DNA of 64,000 nucleotides from Bacteroidota bacterium (lineage in GTDB: Bacteria > Bacteroidota > Bacteroidia > Bacteroidales > UBA10428), in assembly GCA_023442525.1 (NCBI GenBank), contig JAEZZA010000029.1, forward strand, positions 1 to 64,000. The letters are read 5' to 3'. Every line of letters starts with the position of its first letter. Position 1 is the stretch's first letter. The position numbers and the translations under genes were made by a program. Shown here one piece after another: positions 27,135 to 35,671 of the stretch. Under the pieces are notes generated by a model that did not search any database, was not told the DNA's origin, and saw only the letters and a list, made by a program, of their open reading frames with translations.

Positions 27135-28373
27135 ATGGACAAGCTGACCGACCGTTTCATCCGATATGCAAAAGTAAATACACGTTCCGACGAGAATTCC
27201 AAAAAATGTCCATCCACACCGGGACAGCTCACGCTGGCCAATATGCTTGCAGGTGAACTTAAAGATATCGGTCTGAGTGAAGTTTCGGTAGATGAAAACG
27301 GTTATGTGATGGCCACGTTGCCATCGAACATCGACGAAGATGTTCCGGTTATAGGATTTCTTGCTCATATGGATACATCGCCCGACTTCAGATCCGACAA
27401 TGTAAATCCGCAGATAGTTGAACACACCGGCAAGCCAATTACCCTGAATAAAAAAGAGAATATTGTTCTTTCGCCTCTTGAATTTCCGGTTATCAACAAT
27501 TATATAGGCCAGAAGATCATTGTTACTGATGGCACCACGCTACTCGGAGCCGACGATAAAGCCGGAATAGCGGAAATAGTTACAGCCATGGAATTTCTTT
27601 CTGATCATCCCGAAATCAAGCATGGTAAAGTGCGCATAGGTTTTACACCCGACGAGGAAATCGGACGGGGTGCCGATCTTTTCAATGTTAAAGAATTCAG
27701 CGCCGATTTTGCCTACACTATGGATGGAAGCGGGCCCGGTGAAATTGAATATGAAAATTTCAACGCGGCAAGGGCAAAAATTGTAATTCAGGGGCTGAAT
27801 GTGCATCCGGGTTATGCCAAGAATAAAATGAAAAACTCCATGCAGATAGGCATGGAACTGAATAGTATGCTGCCTTCGTATGAAGTTCCCGAGCATACCG
27901 AAGGATATGAGGGATTTTTTCACCTGACTGAAATAAACGGTACCGTTGAAAATACAACGCTGAACTATATTATTCGTGATCATGATATTAAGTTGTTCAA
28001 CCGTAAAAAAGATCTTCTAATAAAGGTTGTTGATCATCTAAACCTCAAGTATGGCGCCCGTACCGTAAAGCTTACCCTGATCGATCAGTACTATAATATG
28101 AAGGAAAAAATTGAGCCGGTATTTCATATTATCGAACTGGCATCGAGAGCAATCAAAGATGTGGGACTGGTGCCAAAGACCATACCTGTTAGGGGAGGTA
28201 CCGACGGATCGAGATTATCATTTATGGGACTGCCCTGCCCGAACCTGTTTGCAGGCGGGCATAACTTTCACAGCAGGTATGAATTTTTACCGGTACGGTC
28301 GATGGAAAAAGCTGTTGAAGTGATTGTACGTGTTATTACCATGAATGCGTCGGGTAAGAAATCCCAGAAATAA
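27135..28373 (+). CDS. pepT: Peptidase T (tripeptide aminopeptidase)
   Basis: 412 residues, cytoplasmic M20B metallopeptidase. Zinc-site motifs are visible in order: LAHMDTSPDF, LLGADDKAGIAEI, FTPDEEIGRGAD with the general-base glutamate, and FAGGHNFHSRYEF near the end. The dimerisation domain lies between about 200 and 315. It releases the N-terminal residue of tripeptides. The GH26 gene starts 31 bases downstream, so the two may share a transcript, although no functional link is evident. Confidence 0.95.
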   Translation: MDKLTDRFIRYAKVNTRSDENSKKCPSTPGQLTLANMLAGELKDIGLSEVSVDENGYVMATLPSNIDEDVPVIGFLAHMDTSPDFRSDNVNPQIVEHTGKPITLNKKENIVLSPLEFPVINNYIGQKIIVTDGTTLLGADDKAGIAEIVTAMEFLSDHPEIKHGKVRIGFTPDEEIGRGADLFNVKEFSADFAYTMDGSGPGEIEYENFNAARAKIVIQGLNVHPGYAKNKMKNSMQIGMELNSMLPSYEVPEHTEGYEGFFHLTEINGTVENTTLNYIIRDHDIKLFNRKKDLLIKVVDHLNLKYGARTVKLTLIDQYYNMKEKIEPVFHIIELASRAIKDVGLVPKTIPVRGGTDGSRLSFMGLPCPNLFAGGHNFHSRYEFLPVRSMEKAVEVIVRVITMNASGKKSQK

Positions 28374-28404
28374 TCAAAGAATAAATACTTAATTCAGATA
28401 AACA

Positions 28405-29544
28405 ATGAAGCATATTCATATTTTTATTCTGGCATCTGCCTTATTGTCGTGCAACAGCGAGGTGAACCGCAAACTCCCGGTCGATACCGCGGCAACCACC
28501 GAAACGGTAAATCTGTTCAATAATCTCGAGAAGATCATGGATCGTGGAATTATGTTCGGACACCAGGACGATCTTGCTTACGGTGTGAACTGGAAGTACG
28601 AACCGGGGCGGAGCGATATAAAGGATGTTACCGGTGATTATCCGGCTGTTTACGGTTGGGAACTCGGACATCTTGAACTGGGGGCAGACATGAATCTCGA
28701 CGGAGTACCCTTTGATAAAATGAGAGAATTCATAAAAGAAGGATATGAAAGAGGTGGGATCATCACCATCAGCTGGCATGGTACAAACCCTATGACCGGC
28801 GAGTCGGCCTGGGCTCCAAGTGAAGGAACGGTTAAATCGATACTTCCGGGTGGAGAAAAGAATGCCCTTTTTAATGAACAACTCGACAGGGTTGCAGATT
28901 TCCTTCTCAGCCTGAAAGGGAGCAAGGGAGAAATGATCCCGGTACTTTTCCGTCCGTATCATGAGCACACAGGTGGCTGGTTCTGGTGGGGCACTGTAAC
29001 TCCCGACGAAGAGTATAAAGCTCTGTTCCGATATACTTATAATTATTTAAAAGATACCCGCAATGTACACCACCTGCTTTGGGTGTATAACACCGGAAGT
29101 GAATTCACCAATGCAGAAGAATTTCTGAAAAGATACCCGGGTGATGACGTTGTGGATATGGTTAGTTTTGACACCTACCAGTGGGGAGATGCTGCAACAG
29201 ACAGTACATTCATTCAGCATGTCGATCAACGACTCGGCGTAATTATTGATGTAGCAAAGGAAAAAGGAAAGATCCCTCTGTTTGGCGAAACCGGTTATGG
29301 TCAGATACCTTACCCGCAATGGTGGACCAAACGCCTGCTTCGCGCTATAAGTAATCACCGGATTCTCTATGTTCTGGTATGGAGAAATGCCGGATTAAAA
29401 CCTGTTGAAAAACAGGTAGAATATTTCGCTCCCTACGAAGGGCATGCCTCGGCACCTGATTTTGTAGAATTTTACAATCATCCACAGACCTTATTTCAGA
29501 AGGATATAACCTTTGAAGAAATTTATGGCAATGGAAAAAAGTAA
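28405..29544 (+). CDS. GH26 beta-mannanase lipoprotein
   Basis: 379 residues. The lipobox ALLSC (Cys16) predicts a lipoprotein, likely exposed on the periplasmic or cell surface side. The GH26 barrel includes IMFGHQDDLAYG, ISWHGTNP, the acid/base Glu187 in RPYHEHTGGWFWWG and the nucleophile Glu295 in FGETGYG. GH26 enzymes of this kind hydrolyse beta-1,4-mannan, glucomannan or galactomannan. It is first in a run of three glycoside hydrolase genes; the next starts inside its 3' end. A GH97 enzyme downstream would fit removal of galactose side chains. Confidence 0.92.
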   Translation: MKHIHIFILASALLSCNSEVNRKLPVDTAATTETVNLFNNLEKIMDRGIMFGHQDDLAYGVNWKYEPGRSDIKDVTGDYPAVYGWELGHLELGADMNLDGVPFDKMREFIKEGYERGGIITISWHGTNPMTGESAWAPSEGTVKSILPGGEKNALFNEQLDRVADFLLSLKGSKGEMIPVLFRPYHEHTGGWFWWGTVTPDEEYKALFRYTYNYLKDTRNVHHLLWVYNTGSEFTNAEEFLKRYPGDDVVDMVSFDTYQWGDAATDSTFIQHVDQRLGVIIDVAKEKGKIPLFGETGYGQIPYPQWWTKRLLRAISNHRILYVLVWRNAGLKPVEKQVEYFAPYEGHASAPDFVEFYNHPQTLFQKDITFEEIYGNGKK

Positions 29545-31495
29545 ATCACTGTTATTAATTGCCTCTTTATTGTTTGTAATGGCTCCCGCGGCCCTCAGGG
29601 CACAGACGGAGGTCATGGCATGGAGCAATATTACGGGAATAAGAGTCGATGGTCAGCTCATGGAGTTTGAAACAAGCATCCGGGCTGTTGGCAGAGGCTG
29701 GACATCAGAGAATGCAACAGGTAAAGAAAGGCAGCGAACCAAATACGACCGTGAAGGAAGTCTTCAGACGGTCACTTCATCAATTGCCCGCTGCGGGTTC
29801 ACCCAAACCGTGAAGGAAAACGGAAAAGGAAGTGCTGTTGTATCATTGGTTGTAACCCCCGAGAGAGATACAACACTTGAGGCTTTATTCTTTTGCGTTG
29901 AATTGCCAGGAAGGTATTACCGGGATGCACGGTTTACGCTAAAGAAATCGGGAAGCGTGGTTGCTGATTTGCAAACCAGTGAAATTGAATCGCCGAAAGG
30001 TAACATACCCATGGCCGTTAAAGCCAACGAATTGTATGCTGAAGGCGCATTGCGGAATTTCAGAATCGCATTTGATGATGAACTTACCGTGTATCTCAGG
30101 AATAAGGATACATCCGTGGAGATTTATATACCGTTAACACGCTCCCGGATTACACGGCGGCAGGAATTAGGAGCCACGTTTACGATAAGCGCAGGTGGAA
30201 CTGTTGATACTGAAGATGCAATTGTTACCTTAAACAGCAACAGCCCCGGGAACCGATTTGACGGATTTGGCGGCAATTTCAGGCTACAGAATCCGGAGAA
30301 GGATCCGCCCATAATTCAGTATTGCCTTGATAATATGCGCGTTGCCTGGGGAAGGGTTGAGATGCCCCTGCAGTACTGGCAGCCTGATGAGAATATCGAT
30401 CCTGTTGAAGCTGCTGAGAAAGGAGCTATTCATGAACATGTGAAGAAATCGATGGAAATGGCCAGAGAGCTTGCCAGGAGGGGTATTCCTGTAATAATAA
30501 GCGACTGGTTTGCACCAAAATGGGCCATTATCGGAGATCCAGCCGATGCTCACAGATTCCGGTCGAAAGGAATTTATGGTTATCAGCTCAACCCTGAAAA
30601 ATTGCCTCAGATTTATAAATCAATCGCCGACTACCTGGTGTATCTCAAAAAGCACTATGGAGTGGAGCCCGTCATGTTCTCGTTTAATGAATCCGACCTG
30701 GGCATTGATGTAAGGCATACGGCAAAAGAACATGCTGATTTCATTAAGTCAATCGGAGCATACTTCGCATCGAGGGGAATAGCCACCAGGCTGCTGCTGG
30801 GTGATAATTCCGATGCCACTACTTTCAACTTCATTCTTCCTGCCATGGAAGATCCGGAGACACATAAATACATCGGGGCCATATCATTTCATTCGTGGAG
30901 AGGTTGTGATGATATAACCCTTAAAAAATGGGCTGATGCTGCCCGTAAAATGAATATACCACTGATTATCGGAGAAGGCAGTACCGATGCAGCGGCGTGG
31001 AATTACCCTGAGATTTTCTTCGAACAGTCATTCGCGTTGTATGAGATCAACCTTTACCTGCGCATTTGCTCCATTTCGCAGCCTCTTTCAATTTTGCAAT
31101 GGCAACTAACTTCGGATTATTCACCAATGGCAGGAAACGGCATCTTTGGAACCAGCGGCCCTCTCCGACCTACACGAAGATTCTGGAACCTTAAACAACT
31201 GGCTTCTACTCCGGCCGGATCTTATTCATTACCGGTTGAGAGCAGCAATGAGAACTTAACATGTGCAGCCTTCGGTAATATTGCATCGGGTCTGTACACG
31301 GTTCACGTGATTAATAACGGTGCTTCCCGTAAAGTCGTAATTAAAGGAATACCTGCGGGAATAAACGGACTGGATGTATTCATTACCGATGAAACCAGGG
31401 GAATGGAAAAGACTGACCGGGTAACGGTATCAAACGGCTTATGTGAGTTGACCCTTCCTGCTGCAGCCTTTATTACAATAACCAATAGTCAATAA
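29525..31495 (+). CDS. Secreted GH30-like (clan GH-A) glycoside hydrolase
   Basis: About 656 residues. The start is uncertain: TTG 29513, ATG 29525 or ATG 29531; the signal peptide MEKSKSLLLIASLLF favours one of the ATGs. Residues 25-225 form an N-terminal beta region with no recognised family. The barrel begins with RFDGFGGNFRLQ, a GH30-type motif, followed by candidate acid/base Glu (SFNESDLG, residue 389 from 29525) and nucleophile Glu (IGEGSTD, residue 484). A C-terminal beta domain ends the protein. I place it in clan GH-A near GH30, but the exact family and substrate need a profile search. It overlaps the GH26 gene by 20 bases. Confidence 0.7.
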   Translation: MAMEKSKSLLLIASLLFVMAPAALRAQTEVMAWSNITGIRVDGQLMEFETSIRAVGRGWTSENATGKERQRTKYDREGSLQTVTSSIARCGFTQTVKENGKGSAVVSLVVTPERDTTLEALFFCVELPGRYYRDARFTLKKSGSVVADLQTSEIESPKGNIPMAVKANELYAEGALRNFRIAFDDELTVYLRNKDTSVEIYIPLTRSRITRRQELGATFTISAGGTVDTEDAIVTLNSNSPGNRFDGFGGNFRLQNPEKDPPIIQYCLDNMRVAWGRVEMPLQYWQPDENIDPVEAAEKGAIHEHVKKSMEMARELARRGIPVIISDWFAPKWAIIGDPADAHRFRSKGIYGYQLNPEKLPQIYKSIADYLVYLKKHYGVEPVMFSFNESDLGIDVRHTAKEHADFIKSIGAYFASRGIATRLLLGDNSDATTFNFILPAMEDPETHKYIGAISFHSWRGCDDITLKKWADAARKMNIPLIIGEGSTDAAAWNYPEIFFEQSFALYEINLYLRICSISQPLSILQWQLTSDYSPMAGNGIFGTSGPLRPTRRFWNLKQLASTPAGSYSLPVESSNENLTCAAFGNIASGLYTVHVINNGASRKVVIKGIPAGINGLDVFITDETRGMEKTDRVTVSNGLCELTLPAAAFITITNSQ

Positions 31496-31515
31496 CAAAC
31501 AATACAAGCTTATAT

Positions 31516-33486
31516 ATGAAAAGATACCCGGTAATTATAGTAATGGCTCTGCTTTGCCAGTTTTCGTCGTATGCCCAGAAAGCCAGGGTTTATGAAGCAC
31601 TTTCACCCGACGGATCAGTAAAACTGAGAGTAGAAGCAGGCCCAAAATTGTTATGGTCGGTACAGCATAAAGGAACAGACGTAATTATGCCATCGGCAAT
31701 ATCGTTGCAAACAGCCGAAGGTGAAAACATTGGGGATAATGCCCGGGTGATTTCGGCAAAGACTACGGCCATTAATACTTCGTTTAACGCTATAAACTAC
31801 AGGAAGTCTGTAGTGAATGATAAATGCACACAACTCACAATTATATGCAGGGGAAACTACGGTTTGATATTCAGGGTTTATGATGATGCAGTTTCTTACC
31901 GCTTTTTCACCCGTAGGCCCGGTGAATTGATCATCAAAAATGAAGAGGCTAATTTCAATTTCACGGATAATCATAAATCTTTCATTCCCATTCAATGGGA
32001 TTATCGCGATGGGAAAATTTTCAATAATTCTTTTGAAAATGTTTACAGGGAAATAACCTTCTCACAATTCCCTAAAGACTCACTGGCTTTCCTTCCTGTG
32101 CTTACAGATGCAGTTCAGCGCAAAATCGAAATATTTGAGGTTGACCTTGAAGATTACCCGGGAATGTACCTCGACGTAAATGAAACCGGAAAAGGATTTA
32201 AAGGAGTATTTGCTCCCTACCCGCTTGAAACTTATGTGAAAGACCGCAACATCATACCTTCGAAAAGGGCCGATTATATTGCCAAAACAACGGGTAATCG
32301 CGATTTTCCGTGGCGTGCCATTTTTATCAGCGAACAGGATAAGCAATTGCTCGACATTGATCTGGTTCAGAAGCTTGCATCACCAAACCGTCTTGGGGAT
32401 GTTTCATGGGTAAAACCCGGACAGGTGGCATGGGACTGGTGGAACGATCTGAACATATCACACGTCGATTTCCGGTCGGGAATGAACACTCCCACTTACA
32501 AATACTATATTGATTTTGCCGCCAAATATGGTATTGAATACATTCTGTTCGATGAAGGCTGGAATGTTCCGGGAGACCTGACAAAGCCTAAAAGCGATCT
32601 TGACCTCAATGAGCTGGTATCGTATGGAAGAGAAAAGGGTGTGGGTATTATTGTATGGTGTCAGTGGAAAGACATACTGTCGCACATGGAAAAAGCATTT
32701 GAATTCTTTGAGAAATCGGGTATTAAAGGCATGAAAATCGACTTCGTCGACCGCGATGATCAGATTGCTGTGAAATCGATTTATGATATTTCGCGCATTG
32801 CCGCACAATATCACCTGATGGCTGATTATCATGGTATTTACAAACCCACGGGCATTCAGCGGACTTACCCCAATGTAGTGGGTTTTGAAGGCGTTTATGG
32901 TTTGGAAACTTTCAAATGGGCAAATCCCGATGCTCCACGGTACGTAGTATCATTACCGTTCATTCGTAACCAGGCCGGTCCAATGGATTATACTTCAGGA
33001 GCTATGCGTAATGCCTCGAAGTGGAGTTTCAGGCCCATCAACAGCATGCCCATGAGCCAGGGCACCCGTGTAAATCAACTTGCACAATACATTGTTTTTG
33101 AGGTTCCCATTCAAATGCTCTCTGATAATCCTACTGCATACATGCGTGAACATGAATGCACGTTGTTTATTACCAGTATACCGACAGTTTTTGACGAGAC
33201 AGTTCCTCTCGACGGCAAGGTTGCTGAATATGTAGCCATAGCAAGGAGAAAAGGAAGTACATGGTATGCAGGCGCTATGACTAACTGGACACCCAGGGAA
33301 ATCATAATCGATTGCTCATTCCTGGGTGAAGGAGAGTACACTGCCGAGATCTTCAGCGATGGGGTTAATGCCGACCGCGATGCTACTGATTACAAAAAAG
33401 AAATCAAAACCGTAAAAGCCGGAGATAAACTCAAAGTAAAGCTTATGAATGGCGGCGGCTGGGCCGCAAGGTTTGAAAAGAAATGA
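31516..33486 (+). CDS. GH97 glycoside hydrolase, likely retaining alpha-galactosidase type
   Basis: 656 residues with a signal peptide (about 1-20). The GH97 beta-sandwich (about 22-290) includes LRVEAGPKLLWSV and GLIFRVYDDAVSYRF; the barrel includes AWDWWNDLNISHVDF, YILFDEGWN and GMKIDFVDRDDQ. Asp409 in the last motif sits where retaining GH97 enzymes carry the nucleophile, with Glu458 or Glu464 (FEGVYGLE) as acid/base candidates, so alpha-galactosidase activity is more likely than the inverting alpha-glucosidase type (inference). It follows GH26 and the GH30-like gene with a 20-base gap, which fits trimming of galactomannan. Confidence 0.9.
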   Translation: MKRYPVIIVMALLCQFSSYAQKARVYEALSPDGSVKLRVEAGPKLLWSVQHKGTDVIMPSAISLQTAEGENIGDNARVISAKTTAINTSFNAINYRKSVVNDKCTQLTIICRGNYGLIFRVYDDAVSYRFFTRRPGELIIKNEEANFNFTDNHKSFIPIQWDYRDGKIFNNSFENVYREITFSQFPKDSLAFLPVLTDAVQRKIEIFEVDLEDYPGMYLDVNETGKGFKGVFAPYPLETYVKDRNIIPSKRADYIAKTTGNRDFPWRAIFISEQDKQLLDIDLVQKLASPNRLGDVSWVKPGQVAWDWWNDLNISHVDFRSGMNTPTYKYYIDFAAKYGIEYILFDEGWNVPGDLTKPKSDLDLNELVSYGREKGVGIIVWCQWKDILSHMEKAFEFFEKSGIKGMKIDFVDRDDQIAVKSIYDISRIAAQYHLMADYHGIYKPTGIQRTYPNVVGFEGVYGLETFKWANPDAPRYVVSLPFIRNQAGPMDYTSGAMRNASKWSFRPINSMPMSQGTRVNQLAQYIVFEVPIQMLSDNPTAYMREHECTLFITSIPTVFDETVPLDGKVAEYVAIARRKGSTWYAGAMTNWTPREIIIDCSFLGEGEYTAEIFSDGVNADRDATDYKKEIKTVKAGDKLKVKLMNGGGWAARFEKK

Positions 33487-33488
33487 AA

Positions 33489-33595
33489 TGAACCGTTGGG
33501 TAAAGTGAAATAATTGCGTTACTTATATCTGTGTCAGGGTTATAGTGTTTATTTTTCAATTTACACAATATCTGTTACGAACCCTGAACCGTTGG
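33489..33595 (+). repeat. Intergenic direct repeat and paired inverted arms after the GH97 gene
   Basis: The 11-mer TGAACCGTTGG occurs at 33489-33499 and 33585-33595. Between and overlapping them, TCAGGGTT (33534-33541) is the exact reverse complement of AACCCTGA (33580-33587), with 38 bases inside that can pair further. No U tract follows, so it does not look like an ordinary terminator. It could be an attenuator or operator for the MFS gene. Confidence 0.35.
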
Positions 33596-33652
33596 TTTTG
33601 TTAACTTCTGAAATATAAACTTACAGCGCCCTCTTTAAGATTTACCAATGTT

Positions 33653-34915
33653 ATGAGTGACTGGAAAAGGACTTTTGCCATTATCTGGACTGGCCAGCTT
33701 TTCTCTACATTAAGTAGTTATGTGGTGGGATATGCGATTATGTTCTGGCTGAGTATCGAGACCAAATCAGCTGAAGTACTGGCATTTTCAATTATTGCAG
33801 CATTACTTCCGCAATTGGTTCTTGGTTTCTTTACCGGTGTTTACATTGACCGTTGGAACCGGAAACGTGTAATGATATTTTCTGATCTTTTCATTGCATT
33901 ATGCACACTGGCAGTCTCGGTGTTACTTTACACTGGAGAATCGCGACTATCGTACTTTTACATACTTCTTGCCCTGCGGTCAGCCGGAATGGCTTTTCAT
34001 ATGCCAGCCATGCAGGCATCGGTTCCTTTGCTTGCTCCCGAAGATAAACTGATGCGAATTGCCGGCGTCAATAATATTATTAATTCTCTTGGAACCATTG
34101 CCAGTCCGGCCCTTGCGGCTCTTTTGATCAGCCTCTTCGATCTCTCGCTGGTTTTGCTTTTCGACGTGGCAGGAGCAATTATCGCTGTTGTTTCGTTATT
34201 AATGGTAAATATTCCTAATCCGAAAAAGAAGGAAGGACATATACCTCATTTATTTCGGGAAATGCTCGAAGGATTGAGGATCATACATAGCAAACCCGGG
34301 TTGTTCTGGATGTTTATACTGGCCATTCTGGCCACGTTTTTTATTATGCCGGTTGCCGCGCTATTTCCATTGATGACACTGGAGCATTTCAATGGAAACA
34401 CATATCACATGAGTATTATTGAAATCTCATGGGGAATAGGAATGCTTGCCGGAGGCGGAATTATAGGGATCAACAAGCTAAGGTCGTATAAGATTATACT
34501 TATAATTCTTATGTATCTGCTTCTGGGACTAACGTTCTTGTTTTCGGGCTTACTACCGGCATCGGCGTTCATTGTTTTTGCAATTATTACCGGTTTCGGG
34601 GGCGTTTCGATGTCGGTTTATTCGGGCTCATTCACCGTGGTGATGCAAACTATGGTAGAACCATCAGCCTTGGGTAGGGTTTTCTCGATGTACGGAAGCA
34701 TCACTCTTTTGCCCTCTATGCTTGGATTGCTTGCTACAGGTTACATTGCAGACAGCATTGGAATAACCAATTCCTTTATTATTGCCGGCATTGCAATAGC
34801 AGTGCTGGGCATTGCAGCCTTTTTGGTACCGCCGGTGGGACGAATGGTTAAAGATGAGATCCGATCGGCTGATTTTGAACCAGAACGTCTTCAACAGGAT
34901 GTTGGGGAGTCATAA
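33653..34915 (+). CDS. MFS transporter (drug/siderophore efflux-like)
   Basis: 420 residues with about 12 hydrophobic helices. The loop between TM2 and TM3 has the MFS motif GVYIDRWNRKRV, and the N-terminus (WKRTFAIIWTGQLFS) and NNIINSLGTIASPALAALL match the MefA/EntS-like efflux group. It is not obviously a sugar uptake permease despite following the glycoside hydrolases. The 166-base gap before it contains repeats and probably its own promoter. Its last 68 bases overlap the convergent gene at 34848. Confidence 0.85.
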   Translation: MSDWKRTFAIIWTGQLFSTLSSYVVGYAIMFWLSIETKSAEVLAFSIIAALLPQLVLGFFTGVYIDRWNRKRVMIFSDLFIALCTLAVSVLLYTGESRLSYFYILLALRSAGMAFHMPAMQASVPLLAPEDKLMRIAGVNNIINSLGTIASPALAALLISLFDLSLVLLFDVAGAIIAVVSLLMVNIPNPKKKEGHIPHLFREMLEGLRIIHSKPGLFWMFILAILATFFIMPVAALFPLMTLEHFNGNTYHMSIIEISWGIGMLAGGGIIGINKLRSYKIILIILMYLLLGLTFLFSGLLPASAFIVFAIITGFGGVSMSVYSGSFTVVMQTMVEPSALGRVFSMYGSITLLPSMLGLLATGYIADSIGITNSFIIAGIAIAVLGIAAFLVPPVGRMVKDEIRSADFEPERLQQDVGES

Positions 34916-35576
34916 TGCCCGCGGCAGAAATGATCAAAGGGTATTTCTCGTTGTACTTTCTGAGATAAAGAAGGTTTTTTTCAAGAAAGTCCATATTCCT
35001 CGTATTCAAATAGTCGGCATATAATTCAGTATCCGACGCTATCAGCTTTCTTATATTCCGGCTGGTTGGATAAAATATATCACCCGTGCCGATATGAAAA
35101 AGAATTTCCTGCGAACGATCGGGATCGGCAACATTTTTACCCAGCAGGTACAGACTCAACAGATCGGTAATATTATTGCGGTGATCGGGTTGATGATAAC
35201 GTAATAGTGAAATAGCGCCAAGGTATACCATTTCGTATGGCTTACCCAGGTAAGATACAAATACGGAAGTACCGTCACAGTATCCCCAAAGGTTGTGTGC
35301 GGAAATTATTTTAACATAGCCCATATTGTCGCGATAGCTCACAACGAATTCACTTCGTTCCTCCGGATTGCCATAATAATCCTTTATTGAGGAATGAACC
35401 TCAAAACTGCATGATATCGATGGTTCATTGGCAAGGAACTCTTCCATGCTCAGATATATACCCTGGTTAAGTGAAAAGGGCTCAGACTGGTCAGAAAAAT
35501 CGATTTGGGAATTCTGTGAATAGACAAGGATTGGAAGGATAAGGATTAACGATGCAACTAACGCCTTTTTCATCAA
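34848..35576 (-). CDS. Hypothetical secreted protein
   Basis: 242 residues with a signal peptide (about 1-21, ending VYSQ). The body (GIYLSMEEFLANEPSI, YVKIISAHNLWGYCDGTSVFV, FHIGTGDIFYPTSRNIRKLI) resembles a DUF6563-type secreted protein of Bacteroidota, but I am not certain of the family. No catalytic motif was seen. The 3' end overlaps that of the MFS gene by 68 bases, so about 22 codons of each are read in opposite directions. The 95 bases between it and mutL hold nothing obvious. Confidence 0.6.
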   Translation of the reverse strand: MMKKALVASLILILPILVYSQNSQIDFSDQSEPFSLNQGIYLSMEEFLANEPSISCSFEVHSSIKDYYGNPEERSEFVVSYRDNMGYVKIISAHNLWGYCDGTSVFVSYLGKPYEMVYLGAISLLRYHQPDHRNNITDLLSLYLLGKNVADPDRSQEILFHIGTGDIFYPTSRNIRKLIASDTELYADYLNTRNMDFLEKNLLYLRKYNEKYPLIISAAGIMTPQHPVEDVLVQNQPIGSHL

Positions 35577-35671
35577 TATAACTTTTGGCTAATGTACGGA
35601 ACATAAAGGGCAGTGTTGAAAAAGTTTGACCTTCGTATAGTTCTGAATGATGAACGGCAGGTAATTTATGG

